A stretch of 64,000 nucleotides of DNA from an uncultured Lachnospiraceae bacterium (GCA_900319245.1 ONNQ01000012.1:18550-82549); one strand, 5' to 3'. Positions 26,280 through 35,990 are shown, numbered from the stretch's first letter. Program-made: numbers and translations. The notes: generated by a model not told the origin, from the letters alone.

Positions 26280-26987
26280 ATGAATATAAGGGAAAACAGC
26301 TTTTGGTATAAGCTCAAAGAGAAGCTGGTCCCTATTCTGGCGGTTATTGTTGTCGCTGTACTTATCTGGATTGCGTTCGGAAATAAGATTCCGGGATTGA
26401 TCCCCCTGCTCAAAGAGGGAGATGGGCAAAAGATTGCTGATTACCTATCCCAGGAAACCGGGATCAAGGGGATTATTGCGGTCATTTTGCTTCAGATGAT
26501 CCAGGTTGCGAGTATTGTGATGCCCGGGATGGCGATTCAGGTGGCTTCGGGCCTGATCTATGGATGGCTCGAGGGCTTCCTTATGTGCTATTTCGGGTTT
26601 GTACTTTCAAACTTTCTGATATTCCTGTTTGCCAGGAAAATGGGAAGCGATCGCATCAAAGACGTATCCATGGGCAGGATGAGCCAGTGGCTGATGGAAA
26701 GGCTAAACGGGACAAAGCCGCAGTTTATGGTCGTGATCGCCAACATGGTTCCGGCCATTCCCAACGGGGTGATCCCCTTTATAGCTGCCAAAACATCCAT
26801 TACGGCCAAGGAGTATGTGAAGGCTGTCGCAATGGGCAGCTGGCTGCAGATCCTGACTTCCTGCATGGCGGGGCAGTTCATCATTCAGGGACAATGGCTG
26901 TTCACAGGACTGGCAATCGCTTTTCAATGTGTGATAATCGCGGTGATTCTCTGGAAGAAAGAATGGTTCATGAGCAGGATCAAATAA
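26280..26987 (+). CDS. TVP38/TMEM64 (VTT domain) family membrane protein
   Basis: Membrane protein of 235 residues with five to six helices. The VTT/SNARE-associated core spans ~65-185 with IVMPGMAIQVASGLIYGWLEG, the FLFARKMG segment and NMVPAIPNGVIPFIAAKTSI. DedA-related proteins are thought to flip lipids or help maintain membrane potential; the precise role here is unknown. A good promoter lies about 100 bases upstream, giving a leader of ~95 bases. The following TetR gene starts 135 bp later. Confidence 0.88.
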   Translation: MNIRENSFWYKLKEKLVPILAVIVVAVLIWIAFGNKIPGLIPLLKEGDGQKIADYLSQETGIKGIIAVILLQMIQVASIVMPGMAIQVASGLIYGWLEGFLMCYFGFVLSNFLIFLFARKMGSDRIKDVSMGRMSQWLMERLNGTKPQFMVVIANMVPAIPNGVIPFIAAKTSITAKEYVKAVAMGSWLQILTSCMAGQFIIQGQWLFTGLAIAFQCVIIAVILWKKEWFMSRIK

Positions 26988-27122
26988 GGATGCAGGATAT
27001 AGGCGCAAGAGACCTTTGGGGGCAGAGCATAGAACCACAGCGTAAGAACTGCCCGAGACAGAGCATAAAGGTAGAGAATACATTACAATATACAGCATAG
27101 ACGTACAGCAGAGGAGCACAGA

Positions 27123-27689
27123 GTGCAGGAAGAACGAAAGGATGTAGGGCTTGCCCTGGCGGAAAGCCTGAAAGATCTGGTACAGAGAGTGCCGTTTGAA
27201 AAGATAACGATCAAGCAGATCACGGATGGAGCGGGCGTCATTCGTGTTACTTTTTATAACCATTTTCAGGACAAATATGACCTGCTCCAATTCATTATCC
27301 GCAAGGAGATTCTGGAGCCGGTTGGTATTTTGCTCAAGAACAATATGTACAAGGAATCGCTCACCTTGATTTTTACCAATCTGAAAAAGGACAGTGCTTT
27401 CTATGAAAAGGCTGTGCGGATCGAGGGGCAGAACTCCTTTGAGGCGATCACGGAGGAGTGCATCTATAAGCTGCTGCTGGAGCTCTTCAGCGAGAGAAGC
27501 AGTGGGAAGCCCCACTCCAAGCATCCGTGGCTCACCGTGGACTCGCTGGCCAGATATTACGCCAGGTCCATGAATTTTATCGTCATCTACTGGATCCGGT
27601 CCGGCATGACAGTCTCTCCGGAGGAAATGGCCAACATTTATGAGTATGTTGTGACAAGGTCTCTTTGGGATATATTGGAGGAATTGTAA
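27123..27689 (+). CDS. TetR/AcrR family transcriptional regulator
   Basis: Repressor-type protein of 188 residues. The N-terminal helix-turn-helix has FEKITIKQITDGAGVIRVTFYNHFQDKYDLL, matching the TetR pattern, and a helical ligand domain follows (~70-188). The start is GTG at 27123 with GAGGAG seven bases upstream. It lies just before a palindrome (27727-27744), a terminator and the MMPL transporter gene, so it most likely controls the latter two-gene unit. Its ligand is unknown. Confidence 0.9.
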   Translation: MQEERKDVGLALAESLKDLVQRVPFEKITIKQITDGAGVIRVTFYNHFQDKYDLLQFIIRKEILEPVGILLKNNMYKESLTLIFTNLKKDSAFYEKAVRIEGQNSFEAITEECIYKLLLELFSERSSGKPHSKHPWLTVDSLARYYARSMNFIVIYWIRSGMTVSPEEMANIYEYVVTRSLWDILEEL

Positions 27690-27726
27690 CAACTACACTT
27701 TGCTTAGTTTGTTATATCAAACATAG

Positions 27727-27744
27727 ACAAATGGCACTATTTGT
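27727..27744 (+). promoter_or_regulatory. Palindrome, possible TetR operator
   Basis: ACAAAT-ggcact-ATTTGT is a perfect 6-bp inverted repeat between the TetR gene and the MMPL gene. The position fits an operator; no binding evidence exists. Confidence 0.4.
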
Positions 27745-27765
27745 ATATCGGCTTTGAACAGCGTC

Positions 27766-27802
27766 AAAGGATTGAATATGTTCATATTCAGTCCTTTTTT
27801 TT
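27766..27802 (+). terminator. Intrinsic terminator between tetR and the MMPL gene
   Basis: AAAGGA/TCCTTT and TGAATATG/CATATTCA arms stack with one mismatch and are followed by eight T. It ends only 41 bases before the MMPL start, so that gene must start after it or depend on read-through. Confidence 0.85.
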
Positions 27803-27843
27803 ATACTCATTGGCAGTGAAAAGAAAGGAGAGATCATAGGATT

Positions 27844-29955
27844 ATGAAGAGCTTTGGCAATGTTGTGGTCAAACTAAGACACCTGATCATGGCGCTTGCG
27901 CTGATCCTCATGGTTCCGGCCATCTGGGGATATCTGCACACAAGAGTCAATTACGATATTTTGACCTACCTGCCGGACAGCATTGAGACCATTCAGGGTC
28001 AGAACATCCTGATGGATGAGTTCGGAACAGGCGCGATTACCATGCTGATCGTGGAGGACAAGGAGGACAAGGATATCGTTGCCCTCAGACAGGAGATCGA
28101 GAAGATCGATCACGTCAAGAAGGCCCTCTGGTACGACAGCTTTGCGGATATTACCGTTCCCAAGGAGATGCTTCCTCCTAAGATCAGAGATGCATTTATC
28201 AACGGAAACGCCACATTGATGGCCATTATCTATGATTCCTCGACTTCATCGGATGAGACGATGGAAGCTGTTACAGAGATCCGCAAGGTGCTGGACAGCG
28301 GCTGCTATCTGCAAGGTATGTCAGCGGTCATTACTGATACAAAGGATCTTGCGGAGTCGGAGGAACCCATTTATGTAGCGATTGCGGTGCTGCTCGCATC
28401 CATCGTGCTGGCGCTGAGCATGGATACGTTCCTGGCGCCGGTATTCTTCCTTCTTTCGATCGGAATGGCGATTATTTATAATCTGGGTTCCAATTATTTC
28501 TTCGGTGAAGTATCTTATATTACAAAAGCGCTGGCAGCAGTTCTGCAGCTCGGCGTCACAATGGACTACTCGATTTTCCTGTGGCACAGCTTCAAGGAGA
28601 ATGAGACAAAATATGAGGATGCCAAGGAGGCCATGGCGGTCGCCATCAATGAGACCCTCAAATCCGTTGTGGGCTCCTCCGTCACGACCATTGCCGGTTT
28701 CGCGGCACTGTGCTTTATGACCTTCCGCTTCGGACTGGACGTTGGCCTTGTCATGATGAAGGGCGTTGCGCTGGGCGTTGTGAGCTGCGTCACCATCCTG
28801 CCGTCCATGATCCTGGCGTTTGAAAAGCCGATCGAGAAGACAAGACACAAACCCTTGCTTCCTTCCTTTAACAGAATTCCGGCCTTTGTGCAGAAGCACA
28901 ACAAAGCCATTTTTATCATCTTCCTGCTGGCATGGATTCCAGCTATCTACGGATATACGCATTATGACATTTACTACGATATCATCCAGACGCTGCCCAA
29001 GAATCTTCCTTCCATGGTGGCCAGCCAAAAAATGGAAGATACCTTCAGCATGAATAACACGCTGATGATTCTGGCAGATGCAGACATGGACGCCAAGTCC
29101 GGTGACAAGATGGCTGCGGAGATCAGAAATCTGGATGGCGTAAAGAGCATCATTTCTGTGGACAGCTTCATGGGAGAGGGCATTCCCAGAGAGATCCTGC
29201 CCGAGGAGGCAACAGATGTGCTGTATGGCGGAGGATATCAGCTGATCCTGGTCAGCAGCGAATATGTGACGGCTACTGAAGAGGTCAATCAGCAGATCGA
29301 TGCGATCAATGAGATTATCCACCGGTACGATAAGAATGCGATGCTGATTGGCGACGCGCCTTGTACCAAGGACCTGATCGCAATCTCCAACCACGACTTT
29401 AACGTCGTCAACTGGGCATCGATCGGTATTATCGCGACAATCATTTTGTTCGTATTCATGTCCCTGAGCCTTCCGGTGCTCCTGGTGCTTGTTATTGAGT
29501 GTGCCATCTTCATCAACATGGGACTTGCCTATTATACGGGAACATCACTTCCCTTCATTGCATCGATCGTCATCGGAACGATCCAGCTGGGATCCACCGT
29601 TGACTATGCGATCCTGATGACCAGCAGATATCAGGTGGAAAGGGCCTCCGGCAAGGACAAGAAAGAAGCGGTTCTGATTGCCCACAAGACCTCGATTCAG
29701 AGTATATTTATAAGCGCAATGTCCTTCTTTGCATCCACCTTCGGTGTGGGCATGTATTCAGGCATTTCCGTCATCTCTTCTCTATGCATGCTGATGGCGA
29801 GAGGCGCCCTGATCAGTATGGTGACGGTTATATTTGCGCTCCCTGCGGTTCTTCTTCTGTTTGATCCGATCATCGTAAGAACCAGCCGGGGCTTCAGAAG
29901 TAAAGATGTAAGTGTAGAGAATCAGGACAGAAAGCTGTCCCATTCTATTTCATAA
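27844..29955 (+). CDS. MMPL/RND family transporter
   Basis: Membrane protein of 703 residues with the RND duplication: two sets of membrane helices (one N-terminal helix then five, twice), each half opened by an extracytoplasmic domain with the FGTGAIT- or FSMNNT-type stretch. YMMPL-like features are the TMDYSIFLWHSFKEN and STVDYAILMTSRYQVER segments in matching places, where Asp-Tyr pairs relay protons. Such proteins move lipids or large hydrophobic molecules. The next gene, 16 bases on, encodes a secreted heptad-repeat protein, and the pair is a known arrangement in Firmicutes. The cargo is unknown. Confidence 0.92.
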   Translation: MKSFGNVVVKLRHLIMALALILMVPAIWGYLHTRVNYDILTYLPDSIETIQGQNILMDEFGTGAITMLIVEDKEDKDIVALRQEIEKIDHVKKALWYDSFADITVPKEMLPPKIRDAFINGNATLMAIIYDSSTSSDETMEAVTEIRKVLDSGCYLQGMSAVITDTKDLAESEEPIYVAIAVLLASIVLALSMDTFLAPVFFLLSIGMAIIYNLGSNYFFGEVSYITKALAAVLQLGVTMDYSIFLWHSFKENETKYEDAKEAMAVAINETLKSVVGSSVTTIAGFAALCFMTFRFGLDVGLVMMKGVALGVVSCVTILPSMILAFEKPIEKTRHKPLLPSFNRIPAFVQKHNKAIFIIFLLAWIPAIYGYTHYDIYYDIIQTLPKNLPSMVASQKMEDTFSMNNTLMILADADMDAKSGDKMAAEIRNLDGVKSIISVDSFMGEGIPREILPEEATDVLYGGGYQLILVSSEYVTATEEVNQQIDAINEIIHRYDKNAMLIGDAPCTKDLIAISNHDFNVVNWASIGIIATIILFVFMSLSLPVLLVLVIECAIFINMGLAYYTGTSLPFIASIVIGTIQLGSTVDYAILMTSRYQVERASGKDKKEAVLIAHKTSIQSIFISAMSFFASTFGVGMYSGISVISSLCMLMARGALISMVTVIFALPAVLLLFDPIIVRTSRGFRSKDVSVENQDRKLSHSIS

Positions 29956-29970
29956 AGGAGATGTGTAATC

Positions 29971-32900
29971 ATGAAAAGAAAACAGGTTCTTGCCCTGCTT
30001 CTTGCAGTGGCGATGACAGCAAATATGTCCATGCCGGCTATGGCGGCGTCTGTGACACCCGTCTACGGCAGCATTTATACACATTCTGAGGCGGTGGAAA
30101 CCATCACAGAAGAGGATCTGGCAGCCGCACTCTCCGCAGCAGTAAAAGGAAACGGAGATAGCGCCCAATCCCAGAATGCAGAAAAGGAAGAAACCGTATA
30201 CGTATTCACGGATGCAAGCGGCAAGCAGAAGAGCATGACCGTTTCCAACTGGCTCAAGAACAAGGACGGCGCGGACAAGCTCTACGACAACTCCGCACTG
30301 CAGAATATCGAGAACGTCAAGGGCGATGAGACCTTTACACAGAATGGCGAGATGGTGACGTGGAATGCGGGCGGCAACGACATCTACTACCAGGGAACGA
30401 CCGACAAGCAGCCGCCGGTTCAGCAGAAGATCACCTATTACTATGAGGGGCAGGAGATCGCTCCCGAAGATCTGGCCGGCAAGACCGGTAAGGTCACCAT
30501 TCACATTGACTATGAGAACACAGAGAAGTATGACGACGTATACGTCCCCTTCACGACCATGACAGGCATCATCTTCTCCAATGACAATGTGAAGAACGTC
30601 TCCGTCGACAATGGCTCTGTCATCTCCGAGGGCAAGAACACGGTTGTCGTCGGCATGGCTTTCCCGGGTCTCTCTGACAGCCTGCAGGGTGCAAAGGACG
30701 ATGCAGAGCATCTGCTCGATGAGACAGAGGCCAGCCAGAAGTCCAAGGACAAACTGAACGACCTGGAAATCCCGGATTCGGTCGAGATTACACTGGATGC
30801 CACAGACTTCAAGATGAGCACCTGCATGACAATGGTATTCTCCGGCCTCTTCGATGATGACGAAGAGATTGAAGAGGACCACGACAGTATTTTGAAAGAT
30901 ATGGATGAGAAGATCGCCGATCTGGAAAAGGATGGCGGAGACCTCGCGGACGGCGCAGGTCAGCTCTCCGACGGTATTGGTGAGGCGGCAGATGGCAGCA
31001 ACCAGCTTTCCGATGGCGCGGGCCAGCTCTCTGATGGCGTCAAGGAGTATACAGATGGCGTCGCGAAGGTCAATGAGGGTGCCGGCAAGCTGGCAGACGG
31101 AACCGGAACTCTTGTAAAGAGCATGCCTACCCTGACGAAGGGCCTCAAGACATATACGGATGGCGTGTCGGAGGTTGACAAGGGTCTGGGGACCCTCGTG
31201 GACAGCCTTCCCGATCTCACGGGCGGCGCATCCGCACTCAGCAGCGGTTTGACGCAGTTTGGCGCCGGTGTAAGTGAACTTGAGGGTGGACTTGGAACCC
31301 TTCAGCAAGGAACGCAGCAGCTGACCGGCAATTCCAAGGCACTTAATGATGGCGTTGCACAGCTGGCAGGCGGAGCGTCCAAGCTGCAGAGCGGCATCAA
31401 GAATTATACAGACGGTGTGAATCAGCTGCAGGCCGGCACAGACCAGCTCCTTGCAGAAAACGGACTGCCCGCACTCTCTGAAGGCGCCAAAACACTCAGA
31501 GACGGTCTTACAGCTTATGCAGGCGGCGTAGAAAATGCAGCCGGACAGATCAGCGAAGGCGCACAGCAGATGGTGGACAGCGCGGCAGGCGCCAAGGAGA
31601 AAATCGAGAAGATTGACGAAGCAGGTCAGTCGATCAGCACACTGGCGAAAGGCGCCAAGGGCGTATCGGATGGAGCAGCGGGCGTGAAAGATGCCGTAGA
31701 CAACAATGTTAAGCCTGCGGTATCTGCGATCAAGGACGCAGCTGGCGACGTATCTACAGAATCTGCCAGCCAGACAGGCAAGAAAGCCGGCGTAGAGAAA
31801 GCTGGCCAGGTAGATGGCGGAAGCGCAGAAATCTATCGCGATGTATATGACACTGTGCTGGGCATGCTTCCGGAAGACTTGGAAAACAGAGAAGAGATCG
31901 CTACAGCGGCAGCCAATAAGGCCGAGGATGAAGCCAACAATAAGCTGGATAGCCTTGCAACTGAGGCAAATGGCAAGATCGAGACGGCTGCGGAAGAAGC
32001 TGCGAATACAGCGGCTGCGGAAGTGGCCAGTGATGCAAACGGCAAGCTGGGCGGCATCAAGGAAACAGCGGCACAGCTCAGCGCTGGCCTTGGCGGCGTC
32101 TCTGACAGCCTGGATGCAGTTTCTCAGGGCGCAGGCAGCGTTCACGATGGAATCGTCCAAATGGGCGATACCGTAGCAGGTCTTGCGGTTGACTTATCCA
32201 ACCTCAGTTCCGGACTGCAGCAGCTTTCCGGCGGCGCAGGACAGCTCAAGGAAGCGGCCGACGCGGTCCAGCAGGGATCTGCCCAGCTGCAGGCCGGTGC
32301 GGAAGCAGTCTATCAGGGCATCGGTGCCGACAATACGAATCCGCAGACAATCTGGGGCGGTGTGACTGCTCTGAAAGCCGGATTTAGCCAGCTGACCGGT
32401 GAGAACGGCGAGAACAACGCAGAACTCAACAACGGAGCAGCTGCCTTGGCGGCAGGACTCTCCAATGATTCTCAGACGCAGCCCGGACTGAAGCAGGCGA
32501 TTGCCGCATATACAGCGGGTGTCTCTGAAGTCGACGCAGGCGTGCAGAAGCTCCACGAGGGATCCAAGACCCTCAACGGAAGCATGCAGACGATCCTCGA
32601 CGGCTCCAAGAAGCTGGATGAGGGAGCAAAGGCCCTTTCCACAGGTGCAGGCACCCTCAAGAACGGAACCGCGCAGCTGGCCAAGAACAACGAGATGCTC
32701 ACCAGCGGTGCCAAGAAATTGGCGGACGGTGCCAAAGAACTGTCCGGCGGCATGACAGAGCTCAAGAACGGCACGCAGCAGCTGGCAGACAACAGCGGTA
32801 CGCTGAACGATGGTGTCTCCACACTCAGCGAAGGTGCAAAGAAGCTGGCAGACGGCATGTCTGAAATTTCTTCCGGCGCTCTCGAGCTCAAGGACGGATG

Positions 32901-33093
32901 CGTCAAGCTCAACGAAGAGGGCGTGCAGAAGCTGGCCAACCTTTACAAGACGGACGTCAAGTCCATCGACAATAGGATCAGCTTGCTCAAGGATGCGGCG
33001 AAGTCCTACAAGACCTTCAGCGGCACAAGTAACCCCGAGAATTCCAGAGTTAAGTTCATCTACAAGGCAGACAGCATCGAGCCGAATGAGTGA
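29971..33093 (+). CDS. Large secreted heptad-repeat (xxxLxxG, YhgE/Pip-like) protein
   Basis: Protein of 1040 residues with a signal peptide (MKRKQVLALLLAVAMTANM, cleavage near AMA-AS, ~26). An N-terminal beta domain follows (~27-290), then a long alpha-helical region (~300-1000) of xxxLxxG heptads such as LADGAGQLSDG repeated dozens of times. A middle segment (~595-690) is Ala/Glu-rich and lacks the heptad. No C-terminal membrane helix or wall anchor is seen, unlike YhgE/Pip. It is likely a periplasm-like or surface partner of the MMPL transporter. Residues 1000-1040 form a short polar end. Confidence 0.88.
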   Translation: MKRKQVLALLLAVAMTANMSMPAMAASVTPVYGSIYTHSEAVETITEEDLAAALSAAVKGNGDSAQSQNAEKEETVYVFTDASGKQKSMTVSNWLKNKDGADKLYDNSALQNIENVKGDETFTQNGEMVTWNAGGNDIYYQGTTDKQPPVQQKITYYYEGQEIAPEDLAGKTGKVTIHIDYENTEKYDDVYVPFTTMTGIIFSNDNVKNVSVDNGSVISEGKNTVVVGMAFPGLSDSLQGAKDDAEHLLDETEASQKSKDKLNDLEIPDSVEITLDATDFKMSTCMTMVFSGLFDDDEEIEEDHDSILKDMDEKIADLEKDGGDLADGAGQLSDGIGEAADGSNQLSDGAGQLSDGVKEYTDGVAKVNEGAGKLADGTGTLVKSMPTLTKGLKTYTDGVSEVDKGLGTLVDSLPDLTGGASALSSGLTQFGAGVSELEGGLGTLQQGTQQLTGNSKALNDGVAQLAGGASKLQSGIKNYTDGVNQLQAGTDQLLAENGLPALSEGAKTLRDGLTAYAGGVENAAGQISEGAQQMVDSAAGAKEKIEKIDEAGQSISTLAKGAKGVSDGAAGVKDAVDNNVKPAVSAIKDAAGDVSTESASQTGKKAGVEKAGQVDGGSAEIYRDVYDTVLGMLPEDLENREEIATAAANKAEDEANNKLDSLATEANGKIETAAEEAANTAAAEVASDANGKLGGIKETAAQLSAGLGGVSDSLDAVSQGAGSVHDGIVQMGDTVAGLAVDLSNLSSGLQQLSGGAGQLKEAADAVQQGSAQLQAGAEAVYQGIGADNTNPQTIWGGVTALKAGFSQLTGENGENNAELNNGAAALAAGLSNDSQTQPGLKQAIAAYTAGVSEVDAGVQKLHEGSKTLNGSMQTILDGSKKLDEGAKALSTGAGTLKNGTAQLAKNNEMLTSGAKKLADGAKELSGGMTELKNGTQQLADNSGTLNDGVSTLSEGAKKLADGMSEISSGALELKDGCVKLNEEGVQKLANLYKTDVKSIDNRISLLKDAAKSYKTFSGTSNPENSRVKFIYKADSIEPNE

Positions 33094-33157
33094 TTATTGT
33101 AGTTCAATGTATTATTGGATGTGTTTTATGTAATGCTTTTTATGTAAGGAAGTGGAA

Positions 33158-33718
33158 ATGGGCAGGATACTTGTCATTTCACTCGCCCTGGCGCTGAGTA
33201 CCTACGGGATCGCAGCGCATAGGGGAGCGAATCTGGTTAAACTGGATAGATATACCGTGATCATGTCAGCAATATGGGGCGGATTGGAGCTGATCGCCGC
33301 GCTTGTCGGCTACGCAGCCGGCAGGTGGGTCGAAGCGGGAAGAATCCCGGCAGAGCAGAACCGCTTCTGGGTGCATGTATTGGCGGGTGTCCTGATGGCA
33401 GCGGTAGGTGTGCGCATGCTCATGCATGCCCTGCAGAAGAAAACGTTGTTGGAACATAGGATGGAGACGGTGGACATCAAGACAGATACCGTCCTTTCCC
33501 TGCGGCTGTGCGCACAGGCATTGTTTCTGGGAATCTCCTGCGGCCTTCTCCAGCTCCCGATTTCCATCCTTCTGTTCTGCGTGTTTGGCTTCTCCGCGAT
33601 CTTTGCCGGAATCGGCTATGTGAGCGGGAGAGCGAATGGAGCGCTCTTTACGGATCAGGCGACCGGAATCGGTGGTGCGCTGTTATGTGTTTTAGGAATT
33701 GTTTTACAGATTGCATAA
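33158..33718 (+). CDS. MntP-like (DUF204) membrane protein
   Basis: Membrane protein of 186 residues with six hydrophobic segments in the layout of MntP manganese exporters, including IWGGLELIAALVGYAAG in helix 2. The acidic residues expected in helix 1 and helix 4 (AMDA-type motifs) are missing: helix 1 reads LALALSTYGIA. It may therefore not carry Mn2+. The ATG at 33158 has AAGGAAG upstream; a GTG at 33152 is also in frame. It is convergent with the phosphohexomutase gene. Confidence 0.7.
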   Translation: MGRILVISLALALSTYGIAAHRGANLVKLDRYTVIMSAIWGGLELIAALVGYAAGRWVEAGRIPAEQNRFWVHVLAGVLMAAVGVRMLMHALQKKTLLEHRMETVDIKTDTVLSLRLCAQALFLGISCGLLQLPISILLFCVFGFSAIFAGIGYVSGRANGALFTDQATGIGGALLCVLGIVLQIA

Positions 33719-33720
33719 GA

Positions 33721-33757
33721 AAAGAGGGTGTTGCAAGATGCAACACCCTCTTTCGTT
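33721..33757. terminator. Bidirectional intrinsic terminator
   Basis: A perfect 15-bp stem AAAGAGGGTGTTGCA/TGCAACACCCTCTTT with a 3-base loop, rich in A upstream and T downstream, sits between convergent genes. Confidence 0.92.
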
Positions 33758-33793
33758 TTCAATTATAATTCAGAAATAGCCCAGCGGCTCGGA

Positions 33794-35476
33794 TCAGCTG
33801 AAGATAGGCTTGATCGCTGCGGACAGCTCATCCTTCTCAGCCTGTGCGGCGTCGAGATCCTTGCCAAGTGTGGTGTAGTAAGCCTTGATCTTGGGCTCTG
33901 TGCCGGAAGGTCTGACCATGACTTTTGCGCCGTCCTCGAGTACGAAGGAAAGGACGTTGGCCTTGGGAAGACCTGTGGTCTCGGGCTTCGCATAGTCGGT
34001 CACAGAGGCAACAGCCTTGCTGCCGAATGCAGCCGGCGGATTCTCACGAAGGCCTTTCATGATGCCTGCCATCTTGTCCATACCGGAAAGTCCGGGGAAC
34101 TCAACGGTGTCAATCTTGTTGAGATAACGGCCATACTCGTTGTAAATCTCTTCCAGACGCTGTTTGATGCTGGATCCGATGCTGCGATAGTATGCAGCCA
34201 TCTCGCAGATCAGCATGGAGCCGATGATGGCATCTTTATCACGGACATAAGGGCCTGCCAGGTAGCCGTAGCTCTCTTCGAAACCGAAGATGAAGCGGTC
34301 TACTTCGCCAGCTGCCTCGAGCTGTGCGATCTGGTCGCCGATCCACTTAAAGCCTGTCAGGGTCTGACGAAGCTCTACGCCGTAGTGCTCAGCGACCTTG
34401 GCTGCCAGAGGAGTGGAGACGATGGACATAACAGCAACGGGGTTCTTGGGCATTGTGCCCTTCTCGATGCGGCCTGCGCAGATGTAGTCGAGAAGCAGAA
34501 CGCCCATCTCATTACCGGAAACCAGCTCATAGGAGCCGTCCGGGCACTTCATAGCGATACCGACACGGTCAGCATCGGGATCGGTTGCCAGCATCAGATC
34601 TGCGCCGACTTCCTTCGCGAGCTCAAGACCCTTGCGGAGAGCCTCAAAGATCTCAGGGTTCGGATACGGGCAGGTTGTGAAGTAGCCGTTGGGATACTCC
34701 TGCTCCTTGACGATGGTGATATCGGTGATTCCCATATCCTTGAGAACGCGGGTAACAGGGACAAGACCTGTGCCGTTTAAAGGAGAGTATACGAGCTTGA
34801 GACCAGCGGTCTTGCACAGACCCGGACGAACCTGGCGTGCCTCGATCGCTTCGTACAGAGCTTCCTTGCAGTCGTCGCCGACGAACTTGATCAGGCCCTT
34901 CTCTACGCCTTCTGCGAAGGACATATACTTGGCACCGGTCAGAACGTCTGTCTTCTGGATTGCATCATAGACGACAGCCGCTGCGTCATCGGTCATCTGG
35001 CATCCGTCGGGACCATACGCCTTGAAGCCGTTGTACTTGGCGGGGTTGTGGGACGCTGTGATCATGATACCTGCATTGCAGTTATAGTAACGGGTCGCAA
35101 AGCTCAGCGCGGGAACGGGCATAAGCTCATCATAAATGCGGACGTTGATTCCGTTTGCAGCGAGAACGCCTGCCGCGTCACGTGCGAAGTTCCAGCCCTT
35201 GAGACGGCTGTCATAGCTGATTGCTACTGTCTGGGTTCCACCCTGTGTGAGTACCCAGCTTGCAACGCCCTGCGTAGCCTGGCGAACAACCCAGATGTTC
35301 ATGCGGTTTGTGCCGGCACCAAGGGTTCCGCGAAGACCTGCGGTACCAAACTGAAGCGCTACAGCAAAGCGCTCTTTGATGGCGTCGTCGTCGCCCTCAA
35401 TACTCTGCAGTTCCGCGTTCAGGTCGCAGTCGATCAGATCAGCGGCGAGCCAGCGTTTGTAATCATCCAGATACAT
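33794..35476 (-). CDS. Phosphoglucomutase/phosphomannomutase (alpha-D-phosphohexomutase)
   Basis: Enzyme of 560 residues that interconverts hexose 1- and 6-phosphates, feeding sugar nucleotides for the envelope. The catalytic Ser loop TASHNPAKYNGFK, metal loop TDPDADRVG and sugar-phosphate contact GFEESYGYL are all present, with the C-terminal phosphate site VRPSGTEPKIK. Length is that of the PgcA-type group. The start at 35476 has a GAGAGGA site; the frame continues 29 codons upstream without one. A clear promoter lies ~215 bases upstream, so the mRNA has a long leader. Confidence 0.95.
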   Translation of the reverse strand: MYLDDYKRWLAADLIDCDLNAELQSIEGDDDAIKERFAVALQFGTAGLRGTLGAGTNRMNIWVVRQATQGVASWVLTQGGTQTVAISYDSRLKGWNFARDAAGVLAANGINVRIYDELMPVPALSFATRYYNCNAGIMITASHNPAKYNGFKAYGPDGCQMTDDAAAVVYDAIQKTDVLTGAKYMSFAEGVEKGLIKFVGDDCKEALYEAIEARQVRPGLCKTAGLKLVYSPLNGTGLVPVTRVLKDMGITDITIVKEQEYPNGYFTTCPYPNPEIFEALRKGLELAKEVGADLMLATDPDADRVGIAMKCPDGSYELVSGNEMGVLLLDYICAGRIEKGTMPKNPVAVMSIVSTPLAAKVAEHYGVELRQTLTGFKWIGDQIAQLEAAGEVDRFIFGFEESYGYLAGPYVRDKDAIIGSMLICEMAAYYRSIGSSIKQRLEEIYNEYGRYLNKIDTVEFPGLSGMDKMAGIMKGLRENPPAAFGSKAVASVTDYAKPETTGLPKANVLSFVLEDGAKVMVRPSGTEPKIKAYYTTLGKDLDAAQAEKDELSAAIKPIFS

Positions 35477-35990
35477 AAGTTTCCTCTCCATTCTAGAGCG
35501 CAAGCTCTGTTGTACTGCCTGCGGCGCTCCTTCACAGACAGCGTGTGACCGGTAAGGGAACAAGTCTTTCCCTCACACATTCATAACTGCACATCACCAG
35601 AATGCTTGACGCAGTTTTGGCGCTTTATTCAAAACTGCCCAATCATCCTAAAAAGAATAAACCTGTTTTAGGCATTTCTACCTAATATTAATATTACGAA
35701 GTTTGCGAACACTTGTCAATGTATCCGATAGACTCAAATAACGCTAAGTGAAACGCATATGAAAATTACGCCATTACGCACTGTCTTTTTTTCAAAACAC
35801 AGAAAACGTTACTATTCGGCGCATCCGCAAAACGCATTGTTTTCATCTATAAAAGATGCTAAAGTTAATGCAAGTAATGACAAGCAGGTCCGGGAAAAAC
35901 CGGATACGGGTCCACAAAGAACGCATTGAAACGCATGTAAAGGAAGCAGGCAGCAATCCAGGGACCGGTGCAGAGAGGAGTGCACAGCAC
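35477..35990. other. Intergenic region between divergent phosphohexomutase and glycosyltransferase genes
   Basis: The left 210 bases are the phosphohexomutase leader. A - strand promoter lies at 35691-35719 and short hairpins occur near 35490 (AGAGC/GCTCT) and 35647-35672 (CCTAAAA/TTTTAGG). On the + strand a TATAAA at 35848-35853 has no good -35 box. A cre-like GAAAACGTTACTA is near 35811. The frame of the glycosyltransferase is open from an ATG at 35856, but this lies at or before the predicted transcript start and has no ribosome site. Confidence 0.5.
35691..35719 (-). promoter_or_regulatory. Promoter of the phosphohexomutase gene
   Basis: On the - strand a consensus TTGACA (35714-35719) and TAATAT (35691-35696) are 17 bp apart. 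Confidence 0.75.

Noticed and set aside
29950-32160. A 736-codon open frame on the - strand opposite the heptad-repeat gene
   Set aside because: Repeated Cys/Leu/Ile patterns are the reverse image of the heptad repeats; the + strand has a signal peptide and ribosome site.
29971-33093. DNA tandem repeat (VNTR) in the heptad protein gene
   Set aside because: The repeats are at protein level (xxxLxxG); the nucleotide copies are too divergent for a recent tandem array.
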